Assembly: GCF_954871325.1 (NCBI RefSeq)
Contig: NC_088777.1
Span: 34,945,366-35,009,365 of the forward strand
DNA length: 64,000 nt
DNA from: Gordionus sp. m RMFG-2023
Lineage: Eukaryota; Nematomorpha; Gordioida; Chordodea; Parachordodidae
Reading direction: 5' to 3'
Shown here: positions 1 through 22,164 of the stretch, piece after piece
Layout: each line of letters opens with the position of its first letter
Numbering within the stretch: the first letter of the stretch is position 1
Notes under the pieces: model-generated
Told to the model about the DNA's origin: nothing
What the model saw: only the letters and a program-made list of their open reading frames with translations
Databases searched by the model: none
Program-made: the position numbers and the translations under genes

Positions 1-1084
1 AATCAATGAAAAGGTCAATGACAATATTAGATTGCACAACACGTTGATCCTCAAATTGTATGATGCTAGATCGATTATTAAGTTTGAAAGATTTCTGTAA
101 TGATTTTATTATAGGAGCATGCTAAGTCATTTTGTCAGAAGAAGATTGGTGCCAAAATAACAACATTAAGATTAAAATCAGAACAATTATGTTAATTTGA
201 TTTTTATGGCATATGGATTAGATGCCGATTAGATTTAGAAAGATTTATTAGTCCTTTTTCATAACGAAATATTAGAAAACATGAAAATTTGAGAGTAACA
301 ATATTTGCAAAATAGTGTTTTATAAGCTTCTATATATTTAGACCCTCGATATCAAGTTTTATTGAGTACTGAGCAAAAATAAATGGCTAAAGACCATCTT
401 AAGGATTTATGGCATACACAAAACTCCATTATTTACAATATATTAGAGGCTACGACAATACCTACTGGTTTTAGTGATAATAATGATAATGATAACAAGA
501 TAGATAATCTTGAAATTTTACTTTTTGATAGAGAAAAAAAAATCATATTATCATCAGAGAGAAAGGGGGATCAAAAAATGCCTATTGCATCTTTAATAAA
601 AAGTTCCCAGAAAATAAGAGAATGAATAAGGATACAAATATCTTAAAATTCTGGGAAGAAAATTCTTCAATATATCTAGAATTATATATTTTGTCTAGAA
701 TCGTCATGGCTGTACAGGCGACACAAGTCAAATAATTTATGTAATATAAAGATAACTATCTATTTTAGGTAAGCGTAGAACGTGGATCTTCATCTTTAAA
801 ATATATATTGTCTAATTTACGTGGAAATCTCAAGGATGATATTTTAGAAGATATTATGATTGTGCGATTGAATAAAACATTTAAAATTTAAATTATTTCA
901 TTTTTAAATTTTTAATTTGTAAATTATGAATGTGTATATATAGTAGTATAATAATAAATGAATGAAAAAATCTTTTTCAAGTCATTCTATTTATATTACC
1001 TGAACCCGGACACTTTTTTAATTTTATTACTGTACCAGAACCAGGACCTGGACCCTTTTTTTTGTCGAAGGGTTCACATCTCAG
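1..1084 (+). mobile_element. hAT transposon, 3' part (copy A), cut by window start
   Basis: The strand reads through hAT transposase remnants: an LDPRYQVLLSTEQ-like stretch near 340-380, the MAKDHLKDLWH segment at 383-625, and near 770-880 a VERGSSSLKYILSNLRGNL-like stretch typical of the hAT C-terminal dimerisation domain. The right terminus, GGGTTCACATCTCAG, ends at 1084 and matches the inverted end of the complete copy at 61331-62788, which lies in the opposite orientation. The left end lies before the window. The coding sequence is interrupted by stops, so this copy is dead. Confidence 0.8.
383..625 (+). pseudogene. hAT transposase fragment (copy A)
   Basis: An 80-codon open stretch starting MAKDHLKDLWHTQNS. 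It is nearly identical to the 114-codon stretch on the minus strand at 61687-62031. It is the part between the DPRY motif and the C-terminal dimerisation domain of a hAT transposase. It is the longest surviving piece of this copy. The start methionine is internal to the original protein, because the DPRY region lies upstream. Confidence 0.7.
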
Positions 1085-1124
1085 GTTAAAATATTACTAA
1101 TTATCTATGGTTAATATTTAATAT

Positions 1125-1610
1125 TAAAAAATCCAAAACCAGGTCCAAGGCCACAATAGTTTTGAAAAATTTTTCACAAGCCCTGTCAAAGATCATAATA
1201 ATTTTGATAGTTCAGAACTAAAATAAAATTTTAAAAAAATCATAATGCATTTAAAAATGCTATCAGAATCAGCATGGTCCTTGGTTTTTTGATCAGGCCC
1301 TGCCTGCCCAGGCTTGCAAAAAAATATTTTAGGCCAATGTCTGGCCCATATTATATATAAAATTTCCAAGCATCCAAAACCTTAATAATTTTTAAAAAAA
1401 TTTTTCAAGCCTAGCCCACCTCATAATAATTTTGAAAATTTTTTCTCAACCCTGGTCCAACCTATAATAATTTTACAAAATTTTTCCCAAGCCTGGCCCA
1501 TTATAATTTGTAAAAGATTTTCCCAAGCCAGGTCAAAGCCCATATCAATTTTGAGGAATATTATCCAACCCAGCCCAACCCATAATTTTCCCAAGCCCGG
1601 AGATAGTTAA
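1125..1610. repeat. Degenerate ~40-bp tandem repeat
   Basis: A phrase of the type 'caagcccggcccataataattttgaaaatttttcc' recurs roughly every 40-60 bp with many changes (for example near 1150, 1300, 1390, 1450, 1490, 1540 and 1590). The GC-rich 'agcc-ggcc' core alternates with A/T runs. Such motifs also occur just inside the ends of hAT-type MITEs elsewhere in this window (9882-10298, 34360-34602), so this may be an expanded subterminal region. No gene is visible here. Confidence 0.6.
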
Positions 1611-2328
1611 ATTTCTAATTAATTTATCATCAAATGAAGGGGAAATCTCCTATTTATCAGTCCCGTTACGGGTTAACTCCTAGTATACATACAAAAAGCA
1701 CATGAATTCGTAATGGGAAAGCCCGGGTAAACCACTTATTGGAGAATCATGACAAAATCAGGTCTGTCCTAATATTTTTACAAAAAATAAATCTTACCTC
1801 GTTTTATTGGAGATAACCCCAAAAATTATATTATGGAGAAAAATATGGATTGAAATTGCGTCCACTGCAATAATTCTAACAAAATATTTTTTATAATACT
1901 GAATGATTAATTTTTGCATCATTATTTGTTATCCATTAAATAAAAAATGATTCTTATACTTTTTTTACTATGATCAATTTAAATTATATCTAGAAAATAA
2001 ATTCTTGCTTATTATATTGGTTTATTGTTGTTTTTTCAGATAAATTTAGTGTATGTTTTGCCTTTCCGAAATTATTTATCATAGAATTTGATAAGGGCTA
2101 TATCTTTATGTTAAGTAATAAAAAATGCTATCTATCTAAATTACAAAAATCCCATTCAATATTAATGAAACTTATTTGCAATTTATTTATATATTTTTTA
2201 AGAATTTTCTTTTCAATCCATATAAATTTAAGCTAATTTTTTAAAAAAAATGATAAGGGTTAATTATTATTTTGTGTGTCTGTTAAAATTTAGAGCATAT
2301 CCTTTTTGACATTTTAATTTTTTGATGG
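1611..2328. other. AT-rich sequence, nothing recognised
   Basis: About 0.7 kb of AT-rich sequence with no convincing reading frame, RNA gene or terminal repeat. If the missing 5' PKC exons lie upstream of the window, this is part of a long PKC intron. Confidence 0.4.
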
Positions 2329-3082
2329 TGAGAAAAAAAGGAAAGGAAACGGGATAATGGAAAGTGAAATAAAAAATAGAGAAAAAGGGAAAATGAAAGA
2401 AAAAATAGATAAAAAAGGAAAAGTGAAAGAAAAAGGGTAAGGAAAAGAAAAAGGGTAAGGAAAAGAAAAAGGGTAAGGAAAAGAAAAAGGGTAAGGAAAA
2501 GAAAAAGGGAAAGGAGGAAAAAAAATGTAGAGGGAAAGAAAAAGATAAAGGAAAACATGAAAGGGAAAGGAAAATGAGAATGGAAAGAAAAGAAAATAAG
2601 AAAAGAAAGAAAATCTGGAAAGGAGCAGGGAGAGAAAAAGGAAAAAAAAGGGGAAAACAAAAGGTTAAGGAGAAGAAAATGGTAAAATATAAAATGAAAA
2701 AGAAAGGAAATAAAAAGAGGGGGGGGGGTGAGAAGGGAAAAAAGGGAATTAGGTGAATAAAAAGGAAGGATAATGGAAAGTGAAATAAAAAATAGAGAGA
2801 AAGTGAAAGAAAAAATAGATAAAAAAGGAAAAGTGAAAGTGAAAGAAAAAGGGGGAAGGAAAAGAAAGAGCATGGAAAAGAAAAGGGAAAGGAGGAAAAA
2901 AAAGAAAGGAAATGTAAAGGAGAGGAAAAATAATGTGAGGAGCAGGAAGAGGAAAAGGTAGGGAGAAAGAAAATGGGAAAGGAGAAAGGAAAGAATCTGG
3001 AAAGGAGCAGGGAGAGGAATAGGAAAGCAAAAGGTTAAGGAAAAGAAAAAAGGAAATGGGGTGAGAAAAAAAGGAGAGGAAA
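2329..3082 (+). repeat. Homopurine tract with internal duplications
   Basis: For about 750 bp the plus strand is almost entirely A and G with occasional T. Inside are four to five copies of a 17-bp unit (gaaaaagggtaaggaaa) at about 2430-2515. A longer block beginning 'ggataatggaaagtgaaat' occurs at about 2352 and again at 2769. Open frames across it, including one of about 196 codons on the minus strand rich in Phe, Leu and Ser, are low-complexity artefacts. Confidence 0.85.
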
Positions 3083-4979
3083 CGGATAATGGCCAAATCT
3101 CGAAGCTTGTATAACATTATTTTGTTTATAATCTTAATAAGGTCATTTTCTAAATCTAGCCAAATCCGCATCTTAATAACCCTATAAAAATTGAAGGTAA
3201 AGAAAAAGGGAAAAGAAATAAGGAAGCAAAAGGAAAGATTAAATAGAACTTATTATTATTTTTATTAAAATAAAACCTGTAGAGGAGTCAATAAGTGCTT
3301 TTGCATAGTAATAGAGGTGCTAATATTAATAACCTTTAGAGAGCATACCCATTTTCTGGTATAACTATCATGTGAGAACAAGATCTATATGGATGATATA
3401 TGTTCATGTAAATTTTAATATATTATCAATAAAATATAAATAATAATAACATAAATAAATGCTTAATTCATTATTTATTTCATATAAAATATTCTTTATT
3501 ATTATAGTATACATATCTTCAATTATTAATTAAAAAATAAATATTATTCTTGTATTTACCTTATTTTATCATCTATACATATATTTTTATTTTAACTATA
3601 TTTAAAAGAGGGGCTGAGTTTCAAATAATCATAAGTAATAATGCGTAACAGGTTAAATATATTAATTTTAATAAAAAATAACTGGCATTATTTTTAAAAT
3701 AATTGACAAAAATATGTGCAGTTTCCTTTTATTTTAGATTTTTTTTCCATGATATATAATGTTTTTAAATAAATCTAAAATAGAGATAATTATTTTCTAT
3801 AATATTTAAGAAAAATCATATACCTTTTTATCGAAATCGCATATTTTTTATCAATGAATGGCAATATATCCTTCAAATACCAATATATAGGCTTTATTTT
3901 TATTTGAATATACATAACGCGTTGATTATAAATGAGGCTTGATAAAAAAAGTTCATTTACAGAAAAAATAAATAGGTACCGATAACATGATGTCACGAAT
4001 GACGTAGAGGACATCGGAAAATTATAATATAGATAGATAAAAATAAATTACGCGTCATTTTTAACCTTTTTTTTCTTGACGAATTTAGTTAATTTAACAA
4101 TTTATAAGAATAAAAATTATAAGTAATATTTTCTTAATTTAAAAGAAAATCTCATAAGTCATCATACCAATAAAACGGTTAAAACGAATATTCTAAAATA
4201 ATTTTAAAAAACCTAATATAAATTAATACTTATATGTAAGTTATTATAAAACTTGTAATTTAATACACTTTATATTTTTATAAAAGTAATCTTCTTATTC
4301 GTAAAATTAAAATCGATTTTTAACCTAGTAATTCAAAAATATGACAGTCGAACATCTACTTTGGAATTCTATATATAATTTGTATTTTGATATTCAAGCA
4401 AAGTTGAAAAAAAATCTGTACCTCCTAGCCCGGCAGTGACCATAATATAAGCAGACTGGGTCATTTTACCCTATATTTTACAGTTTTCGGAATTAACTTT
4501 TGAATGATTTGAAATTCACATTCATATTCGTCATTTTTAAGTTAATCGGCATTTGAGTTATAATTACATTCAGATCTACCTAATAACCTTTATATAATTA
4601 ACGATCTTTTATAAAACTTTATGAATTAATCAAAGGCAAAATTTTTATTAAAAAAACTGATTTTGATTAACATGAAAGTTTTCTAAATAACAGTTTGCAC
4701 ACTTAAACAATTTTTAACACCCCTGAAATCATTAAACTTGTATTATGTTATGTATAATAGATTTAAAAAAAAATTGTTTTTTCTTTATTTCAAAATTATC
4801 AAAATATAAATATCGATCTTGCTTCATGCCCCCCCCCCGTAGAAGTCCCTGACTAGGTGTAAAGAAAACCGTCCGAGACGGCATTTAGGATTAGCATCCC
4901 GATATAGCGTTTTTTTGACCATCCCATCTTAAAAATAAAATAAAAGAAGAAACGAATTTTTGGCCAACATTAACTAGAT
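3083..4979. other. AT-rich non-coding stretch
   Basis: About 1.9 kb with no credible coding region. I looked here for the missing PKC C1A/C1B exons (the HxxCDHCG and CxxC patterns) and saw none. A C run near 4830 followed by 'gtagaagtccctgac' resembles a hAT end, but no partner end was found. Confidence 0.4.
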
Positions 4980-5174
4980 TAGGGTCTGCAATAGGCAGGT
5001 TTTAGCCAACAATCTTGCCCACTCGTTTTAAATTTTTTAACCCCCTCGTTCACCGTTTTTTAAAATTCACCCACCCTTCCGCCCATTTATAATTTTGTTT
5101 AACCAGCCCACCACCTACTCAATGTTTAAAATATTTGATGGGTGGGCTAAAACCCCGCCTATTGCAGACCTCTA
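4980..5174. mobile_element. MITE, family A (TAGAGGTCTGCAATAGG ends)
   Basis: 195 bp bounded by inverted repeats of about 29 bp: TAGGGTCTGCAATAGGCAGG on the left and its partner reading TAGAGGTCTGCAATAGGCGG from the right. The interior has 'cccaccc'-type subterminal motifs. No exact target duplication is visible. It ends 66 bp before PKC exon 'a'. Related copies lie at about 8800-9112 and 21845-22164. Confidence 0.75.
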
Positions 5175-5239
5175 TAGTTTCAAAATATCTTAATATTATC
5201 TCTCTTTCCTCTTTCATTTTATATTCATATATAAAACAG

Positions 5240-16150
<10,911 letters not shown>

Positions 16151-18920
16151 AATAAATTATACTCGCACATTTTTTTAGAAAAAAAATGTTTTATAAAATT
16201 TCCAACTAACTTCTTACCTTTGCAAATTCATCAATTTTTGATGTAGTCAATATGGTACGATGCGGTTTATTATTTACTTGTAAATAAATTTTTAGAATGT
16301 TTATAAAAAAAACTATTATTTAAATATAAAAATTCTAGCAAATTATGTGTAAATGTGAAAATCCGCCAGACTTCCCATGCAGATTAAATTTTCATATTTT
16401 AATTTCCTCGTTCTCTCTTCCTTTTGTATTTTATTTGACAAATACGTCTAAATAATGTACATTAATGATCAATAAAAATTTTATTAATTTTTTAGAATGA
16501 AATCATAATTGAAAAATATAATTGATTCGAATATATTTCGGATTTGAGCTAAATCGTCTTCCTTTAAAAATCTATATTTTTTTATTTTACACCCCCTCCT
16601 CCCCTCACATCCCCAAACTTTATTATTAATATGAGCAATAATAAAATTTCAAAATTTGTTCATTTTGAAGAATTTCCAAGAATTATATGTTATTATGGCA
16701 TTTTCTTAATAAACTTTTCATAATTTTATATTATTTTAAATGACACTAATAACTTTAAAAAAAATACTCTGATTCTTAAAAAGAAAACTAATTTGGTTAA
16801 AATTTCTATAAATTATAATAGATATGAAAAAAAATATCATTTTGGAATTATATATAATTATATCATCATAATCTTATTTTCCTATGATTGTCGCATTCTA
16901 TAGCTTTTTTTGTAAACAGAAATCATTAAAACATATTTTTTTAAATAAAATGCGCCTATTTTTATGCGCTATTTAACTTTATGATTAATGCCCCTTGTGA
17001 TCAAGCACATGAGTAAAAAAAAATCTTGAAGGTTTGAAAGTTAAATTTTTTCCCCCTTTGTAACATTTCCCTTGCTTATTTCCACTTGTAATTAATAAAA
17101 AATAACTTGTAATGTATAATATATTTCCCTACGTTGCTTTGTTATTTATATGATTTTAGCATTTCCCCCCTTAAAATTTATTATATCAAAGATATATATT
17201 TATAACTAAAATTTATTGTATTTATTTTAAATCAAGTATAAAATATCGATAATAATAAAATTATATAAAAAATTAACTATATATATTTACGACGATGATT
17301 AAATATTCAATATGTCATTCGAATTTAATATTTCTATTTAGTAGAATAAAACGAATAATTTTATTGATTAAAAATATATGTTAATTTATTTTATTATACA
17401 ATGAAGCAATGCAAGAATATTTATGAATTTTTGTTTTTAAAGCAACTTAAATTGCAGATCTTCATAAAATATTGATAAAATTTAATGATTATATATGATA
17501 ATGGAATATGGAATTCGTCTCAATTTTAAATAATTACTGAGGGCATTTTTTAAATTTATGAAATATGACCTGAGCGGAAATGTATTGCAGCATGTATCAA
17601 GTATCCACACTCAATTTCAGTCAATTTTGCTTCGAAGTCTTGAACTACTCTCCTATAAATTAAGTTTTTATTTTTATATACCAAACAGAAAAAAATAGTT
17701 TGTTTTATGATAATTTGAAAGATTAAAGTTTTGATATGTCTAGCCTCTTATTTTAAAAAAATTTGATTTATTTTTGTATTAAAAATATCGTAAATGAATG
17801 TGCTAGAATATAGGTTTAAAAAATGAGCATATGTTTCCTGACAAAAAAACCAATTTTAATAAATCTAATTTTTTAAATGCTTAGAAAGGGAGATTTTATT
17901 AAAAAATATATTAACTTGTCCTACATATCAGTTATATTTTACCAAATTTTTTGGGGTGTGTCTAATAGCATTAGTATTTATAATAATCTATCTTTATGCT
18001 TAAACTTTAGGCCTATCCACCGCATTTAGCCAACATTTGCCCAATACTCCACTTATCTGGATAGGTTTTTATAAAACGTTATATAAAAACAGGGGTCCAT
18101 AAAGTGTGCCCCGTCATTATCGATTTTTACTGATGTATCTATTGGATAGATATGTACCCGATTTGTTGTAATATTTTCAGTTTGATTTACCATCACCGGT
18201 TTTTAGATGTTAGCCATTTAAATTTTCACGTTAAAATTACAATATCCTTAAAATAGGTTTTTCTTAAAGTTAAAACAAATTTAAAAACGCCCTTAGAAAG
18301 GAAAGAAGGTTCCCCATCTCTTTCTATTAAAAACTTATTTTATAGGAATTTTTATTTTTAGCGCTATATTTTTAAGGGTCAATATCTAGAAAACGATAAT
18401 GGTACAAATCAAGTTTAGGTAAAGATCGGGTAAAGTCGATCTAGTTCTTAAAATTTAAAAGTGTGAAAATTACCAAAGGGTGGGGCTAACTTAACGCGAT
18501 ATTTTAAAATTAAAGTTGGATTTTAGAAAAAACTAACGATGATAAAAAAATTTTTACAGCATCATTAGGAAGGAAAAAGGTTAGCTTGCTATTTGAAATT
18601 TTTTTTTTAAAGATTATATTTTTTGGCGATATATTTTTACTATCAATATTTGGAAAATGGTAATGGTACTTATACACTCATCGATTTATAATCGAATAAT
18701 TTTCAATGTGTATCAATCATATATGTTGGTGAAAGAGTGGTACAAAATTATATATTTTTTAGATAAAATAAAGGTTATAATCAAGCTTTCTATTCCAATA
18801 CTCTGTAAGCTTTTATATTATTAAAATAACCTTAGATTTTTGATAAATGTGAGGGGGGGGGGATAAGAAATTTCCCTTAAAGAAATAAAGTAATGGTAAA
18901 AACGAAAAGAGATCAACATT
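16151..18920. other. Intergenic AT-rich region after PKC
   Basis: 2.8 kb without a supportable gene. Long A/T stretches dominate. A block near 17050-17165 (tttcccccttt...catttccccccttaa) resembles the reverse of the PKC-intron tandem repeat. A G run lies near 18850. I saw no transposon ends here. Confidence 0.5.
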
Positions 18921-19296
18921 ATGAAACACGAGGGTATTAATAATAGTTTAATTGAATGTTATTATAAAGGAAACGACATCTCGGCCTTGTATATAAGTCC
19001 AATGGAATTGATATCTAAAGAGCTAGAAATAAATTCTTGTGAGAAGAAATAATGGATGGAAATTCTCTTAGGTAGCTAAGTTTGATTAAATTACGAGAAA
19101 AAAACTAATATAGTTCATGTTCTAACGATTGTTATTTTATAACAGACATCCACCTGTTAAATTTGTCAATTTGATTTTAGTTGAGTTGCAGATATTCGTT
19201 TTAATCATGCCATATGATCATCTTATTCAAAATTTTTATGACTACGTGATTTCGTCGACCCTATTTTTTTTGATCAATATTTATATTTATTTATAA
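18921..19296 (+). CDS. Possible small two-exon gene, unknown
   Basis: From ATG at 18921, 39 codons begin MKHEGINNSLIECYYKGNDI. A strong donor (ttctt|gtgaga, exon ending 19038) can join in phase to an acceptor at 19180 (gattttag). That second exon reads ELQIFVLIMPYDHLIQNFYD, then a hydrophobic tail, and stops at 19296, four bases before the GST start. Without splicing the first frame ends at 19052. No family is recognised. It might be real, part of the GST leader, or chance. Confidence 0.2.
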
Positions 19297-19299
19297 AAT

Positions 19300-20265
19300 A
19301 TGCAAAATATCAAATATTATTATGATTTATTATCTCCAGCTTGCAGAAGTATTATGCTGCTTCTAAAAGCTGAAAATATTCTATTTAAAGGTGTCTCAAT
19401 ATCAAATAAAGGTATGCAATTATAAGATTTAAAAATGACAATATTCTTTAATATTAGATTATCTTATCAATGATTACAAACATTTAAACCCATTGAAAAC
19501 TTTACCATTTATTATTGATAACAATTTTAAACTAACTGAATGGTATGATTTATATTTATATTATTTTAATTTGTATAAATATAAAGTTCTGCAATACTTA
19601 AGTATCTATTTTGCAAATATCAATTACCAAATCATTGGTACCCACAAGAGTTTAAAAAACAATCAAAAATAGATGAATATATATCTTGGCACAATTATAA
19701 TACTGGTTTGCATTGTCAAATGTATTATGATCATAAAGTATTATATCATATATTTTTCAATTTTATAGAATTATATTATTAGGTTAGTTTTCAACCTGTA
19801 GATTATCATGCCTTAAACAAATGGAAAAATTTGACTGAAAACACATTAGATCAACTTGAATATTATTGGCTACCCATGTTAAATAACATTAATAGCAAAG
19901 ACCTTAAAGACCCAGAAAATGTTCATGGTATTTCAGAAAATTGTTACACAAATAACATGGGAATTGAAATAAATTTGGCCCATTTATTGATATCTTGCTC
20001 TCTCATGCAACCATATGTGGCAGGATGGGATGTGGTTACTCAGGATCGACCTATTCTTGTCCAATTTTTTGCTAACCTTAAGCAGCAATTAGCAAAAATT
20101 AGAAATCAATCTACCAATCTAGATGTACCATTTAAAGAAAATAATAAGTATGAAGTTGAGACCACCAATCAAGAGCGAGATGATATATTTTACAGTGTCC
20201 ATAAAGAAGCACTTGATTTGAGGAATGTTTTATATCAACAAGGAAAAATAGTTTTGGGGTGTTAA
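19300..20265 (+). CDS. GSTT: Theta-class glutathione S-transferase, four exons with 44-46-bp introns
   Basis: Cytosolic enzyme that joins glutathione to electrophiles. Exons 19300-19411, 19458-19542, 19587-19737 and 19783-20265 (831 bp, 276 residues); introns of 46, 44 and 45 bp, all GT-AG and in phase. The thioredoxin-like N-domain begins MQNIKYYYDLLSPACRS, with the theta catalytic Ser at residue 12 (SQPCR in vertebrates). HLNPLKTLPFIIDNNFKLTE follows, with the cis-Pro. The third exon gives SAILKYL...HWYPQE...IDEYISWH, as in theta GSTs (YLxxKY, WYPQD, DEYLAWQ). The helical C-domain has the N-cap-like INLAHLL near ISLADL. The Ser after the conserved Glu (TES) is Cys here, encoded across the second intron. 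At 276 residues it is longer than the usual ~240, owing to an insert around NSKDLKDPENVHG. The class assignment is firm; activity is untested. Confidence 0.92.
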
Positions 20266-21844
20266 ATAAACACCTAAAAACTACAAGCTTGTATATATAT
20301 ACTATACATTAATTTTAATTCCTAGTTCAAGTCATTCTTATTAATTATGTAATATTTGTTAACAGTACAAAAACTCATATAAAAATTTTAAATTAATATT
20401 GAATAATTATGACAAAGTTGCAATTATATAAAGCTTTAAACATTTATAGCATATTTTTATTAATCATAATATATAAGTATAATATAAAATTCAACATATC
20501 GAATTATGCATTTTCTATTTCAAAACTATATACTTTATAATATGCCATTGATCGATTAAAAATATAAAGGTCAGTTTTGGTGATTAAATTAGGTTCATGT
20601 CTTAGTTAGTGGCTAATACAGATCCTAGTAAGTTTCAGAGATATGCAAGTTTAATCAGCTGATTTTAAGATATTTTTTAGGACCAGTCCAAATTTTTTAT
20701 TTATTTATGACCTGAGTATGACCTGACCAAAATTTATTACATGTATAAATTAACTAAAAATTATAAATTGCTTTGTCCTAAACCTAGAAAATCTAATTAT
20801 CGGTTTATCTTGATAAAAGAGACAAAATCAAGATTCATTTTTTTAGGCCCAAACTTGGCCCATTTTATTTGTATGGCCTAAATTTTTATTTTTATTGGGC
20901 CAACAAAATTTTATAAAAATTTGTTGTTTTTTATATAGGTTTTCTTTTTGTCAATATAAATTTTTTTGTCCTCCCTCCTCTTCCCTTAGTTAAAAAATGT
21001 AATGACGCACTAGTTAATAATAAGTCCAAATATTAGATATTTATTAGTTAACCAATCGCGAGTTTATTCCTGCCTGGTACTTCAATATTAGTCAATAATT
21101 TTGGCGATTATTAAATACTTTTGACCTTGAAATTTATATATTAATTTTTTTGTGATTAAAAAAAAGCAATAATCTTATTTTGTAAAACCGAATCAAATAC
21201 TTATATTTATTTTACAGAAATTCCTATATTAATATATTTTTTAATTAATGGACTCTTCATTTTTTTTCTTGAGTTTTTTTTAAAGAATATTGTTATTATA
21301 TCTAACCTTGAATATTATATATTATATTCGACTTTTATTTATAATACTAAATAAAATAGAAAATAATATTCCTTTTCTCTATAAATATATAGTGAAGCTA
21401 TTTTTAATATTACACTTTTGAAATTAAAGCGAAATTTCATTTATTAACTTTTACTTACAAAATGTTAAAACTTATATTTGTATTATTTCGTGATCTAATT
21501 TATTACGTTACAAATAATAAAACAAATACAATTTTTTTTATAATAACTATTTTATATAACCTTAAGAGTCAAGCTTTAATCCAATTTAGCTTCAAATATG
21601 ATTTTTATATAATTCACATTAAAGAAATTTAAAAATAGTTTTCATATCTTAAATATTTTGTAATTCAAAAGATATAATATTTTGGGAGAGCTGCCAAAAA
21701 AGAAAAGGGTGACTTGTAGAAACTAAAAACGACTAATAAGCTAGAGTCCTGCAGAGTCGGCTCGAGTAGGTAATGATAACATCAATATATAGACCAAAAA
21801 AACATTAATATCATTCCTATTCTTAATTTTTTATCCGCTTGATT
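20266..21844. other. Intergenic AT-rich region after GST
   Basis: 1.6 kb with no recognisable gene or element end. It begins with an AATAAA directly overlapping the GST stop region, which could serve as its polyadenylation signal only if the 3' UTR is extremely short. Confidence 0.45.
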
Positions 21845-22164
21845 TAGAGGTGTGCAATGATCGGGTTTTTAGCCTGCCCATGGGTTAGAATTTTAAACAT
21901 TGGGCTGGTGGGTTAAAAATATTTTTAAAACAAATAGCGTGCGGGCTAGTGAATTTAAAATATGTTTCGAGCAAAGAATAGGCTTATATTTTTGTTATAG
22001 ATTTAAGTAAAAATACATATATTAAAATAAATAAGGAGTCCAAACCAACTAATAATATAATTTTTAAACATCGATACAGCGGTTTAAACCAATTTTTTGG
22101 ATAAATTGTTTTTTTTAACAATAGGCTAGCGTTCGGTTAAAAACTCACTCATTGAAGACCTCTA
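21845..22164. mobile_element. MITE, family A, full-length copy
   Basis: 320 bp with ends TAGAGGTGTGCAATGATCGG (left) and TAGAGGTCTTCAATGAGTGA (right, reversed), followed on both sides by a gtttttag/c-type motif. The interior matches 8950-9112. The flanks (gcttgatt and gattgaat) do not give a clear target duplication. Confidence 0.75.

Noticed and set aside
2283-3171. Long open frames on both strands (up to ~196 codons) in the purine-rich tract
   Set aside because: Extremely skewed composition (Phe/Leu/Ser/Pro or Lys/Glu/Arg) produced by a GA repeat; stop codons are rare there by composition alone.
4860-4875. Palindrome ccgtccgagacgg
   Set aside because: Too short and isolated to be called a regulatory site.
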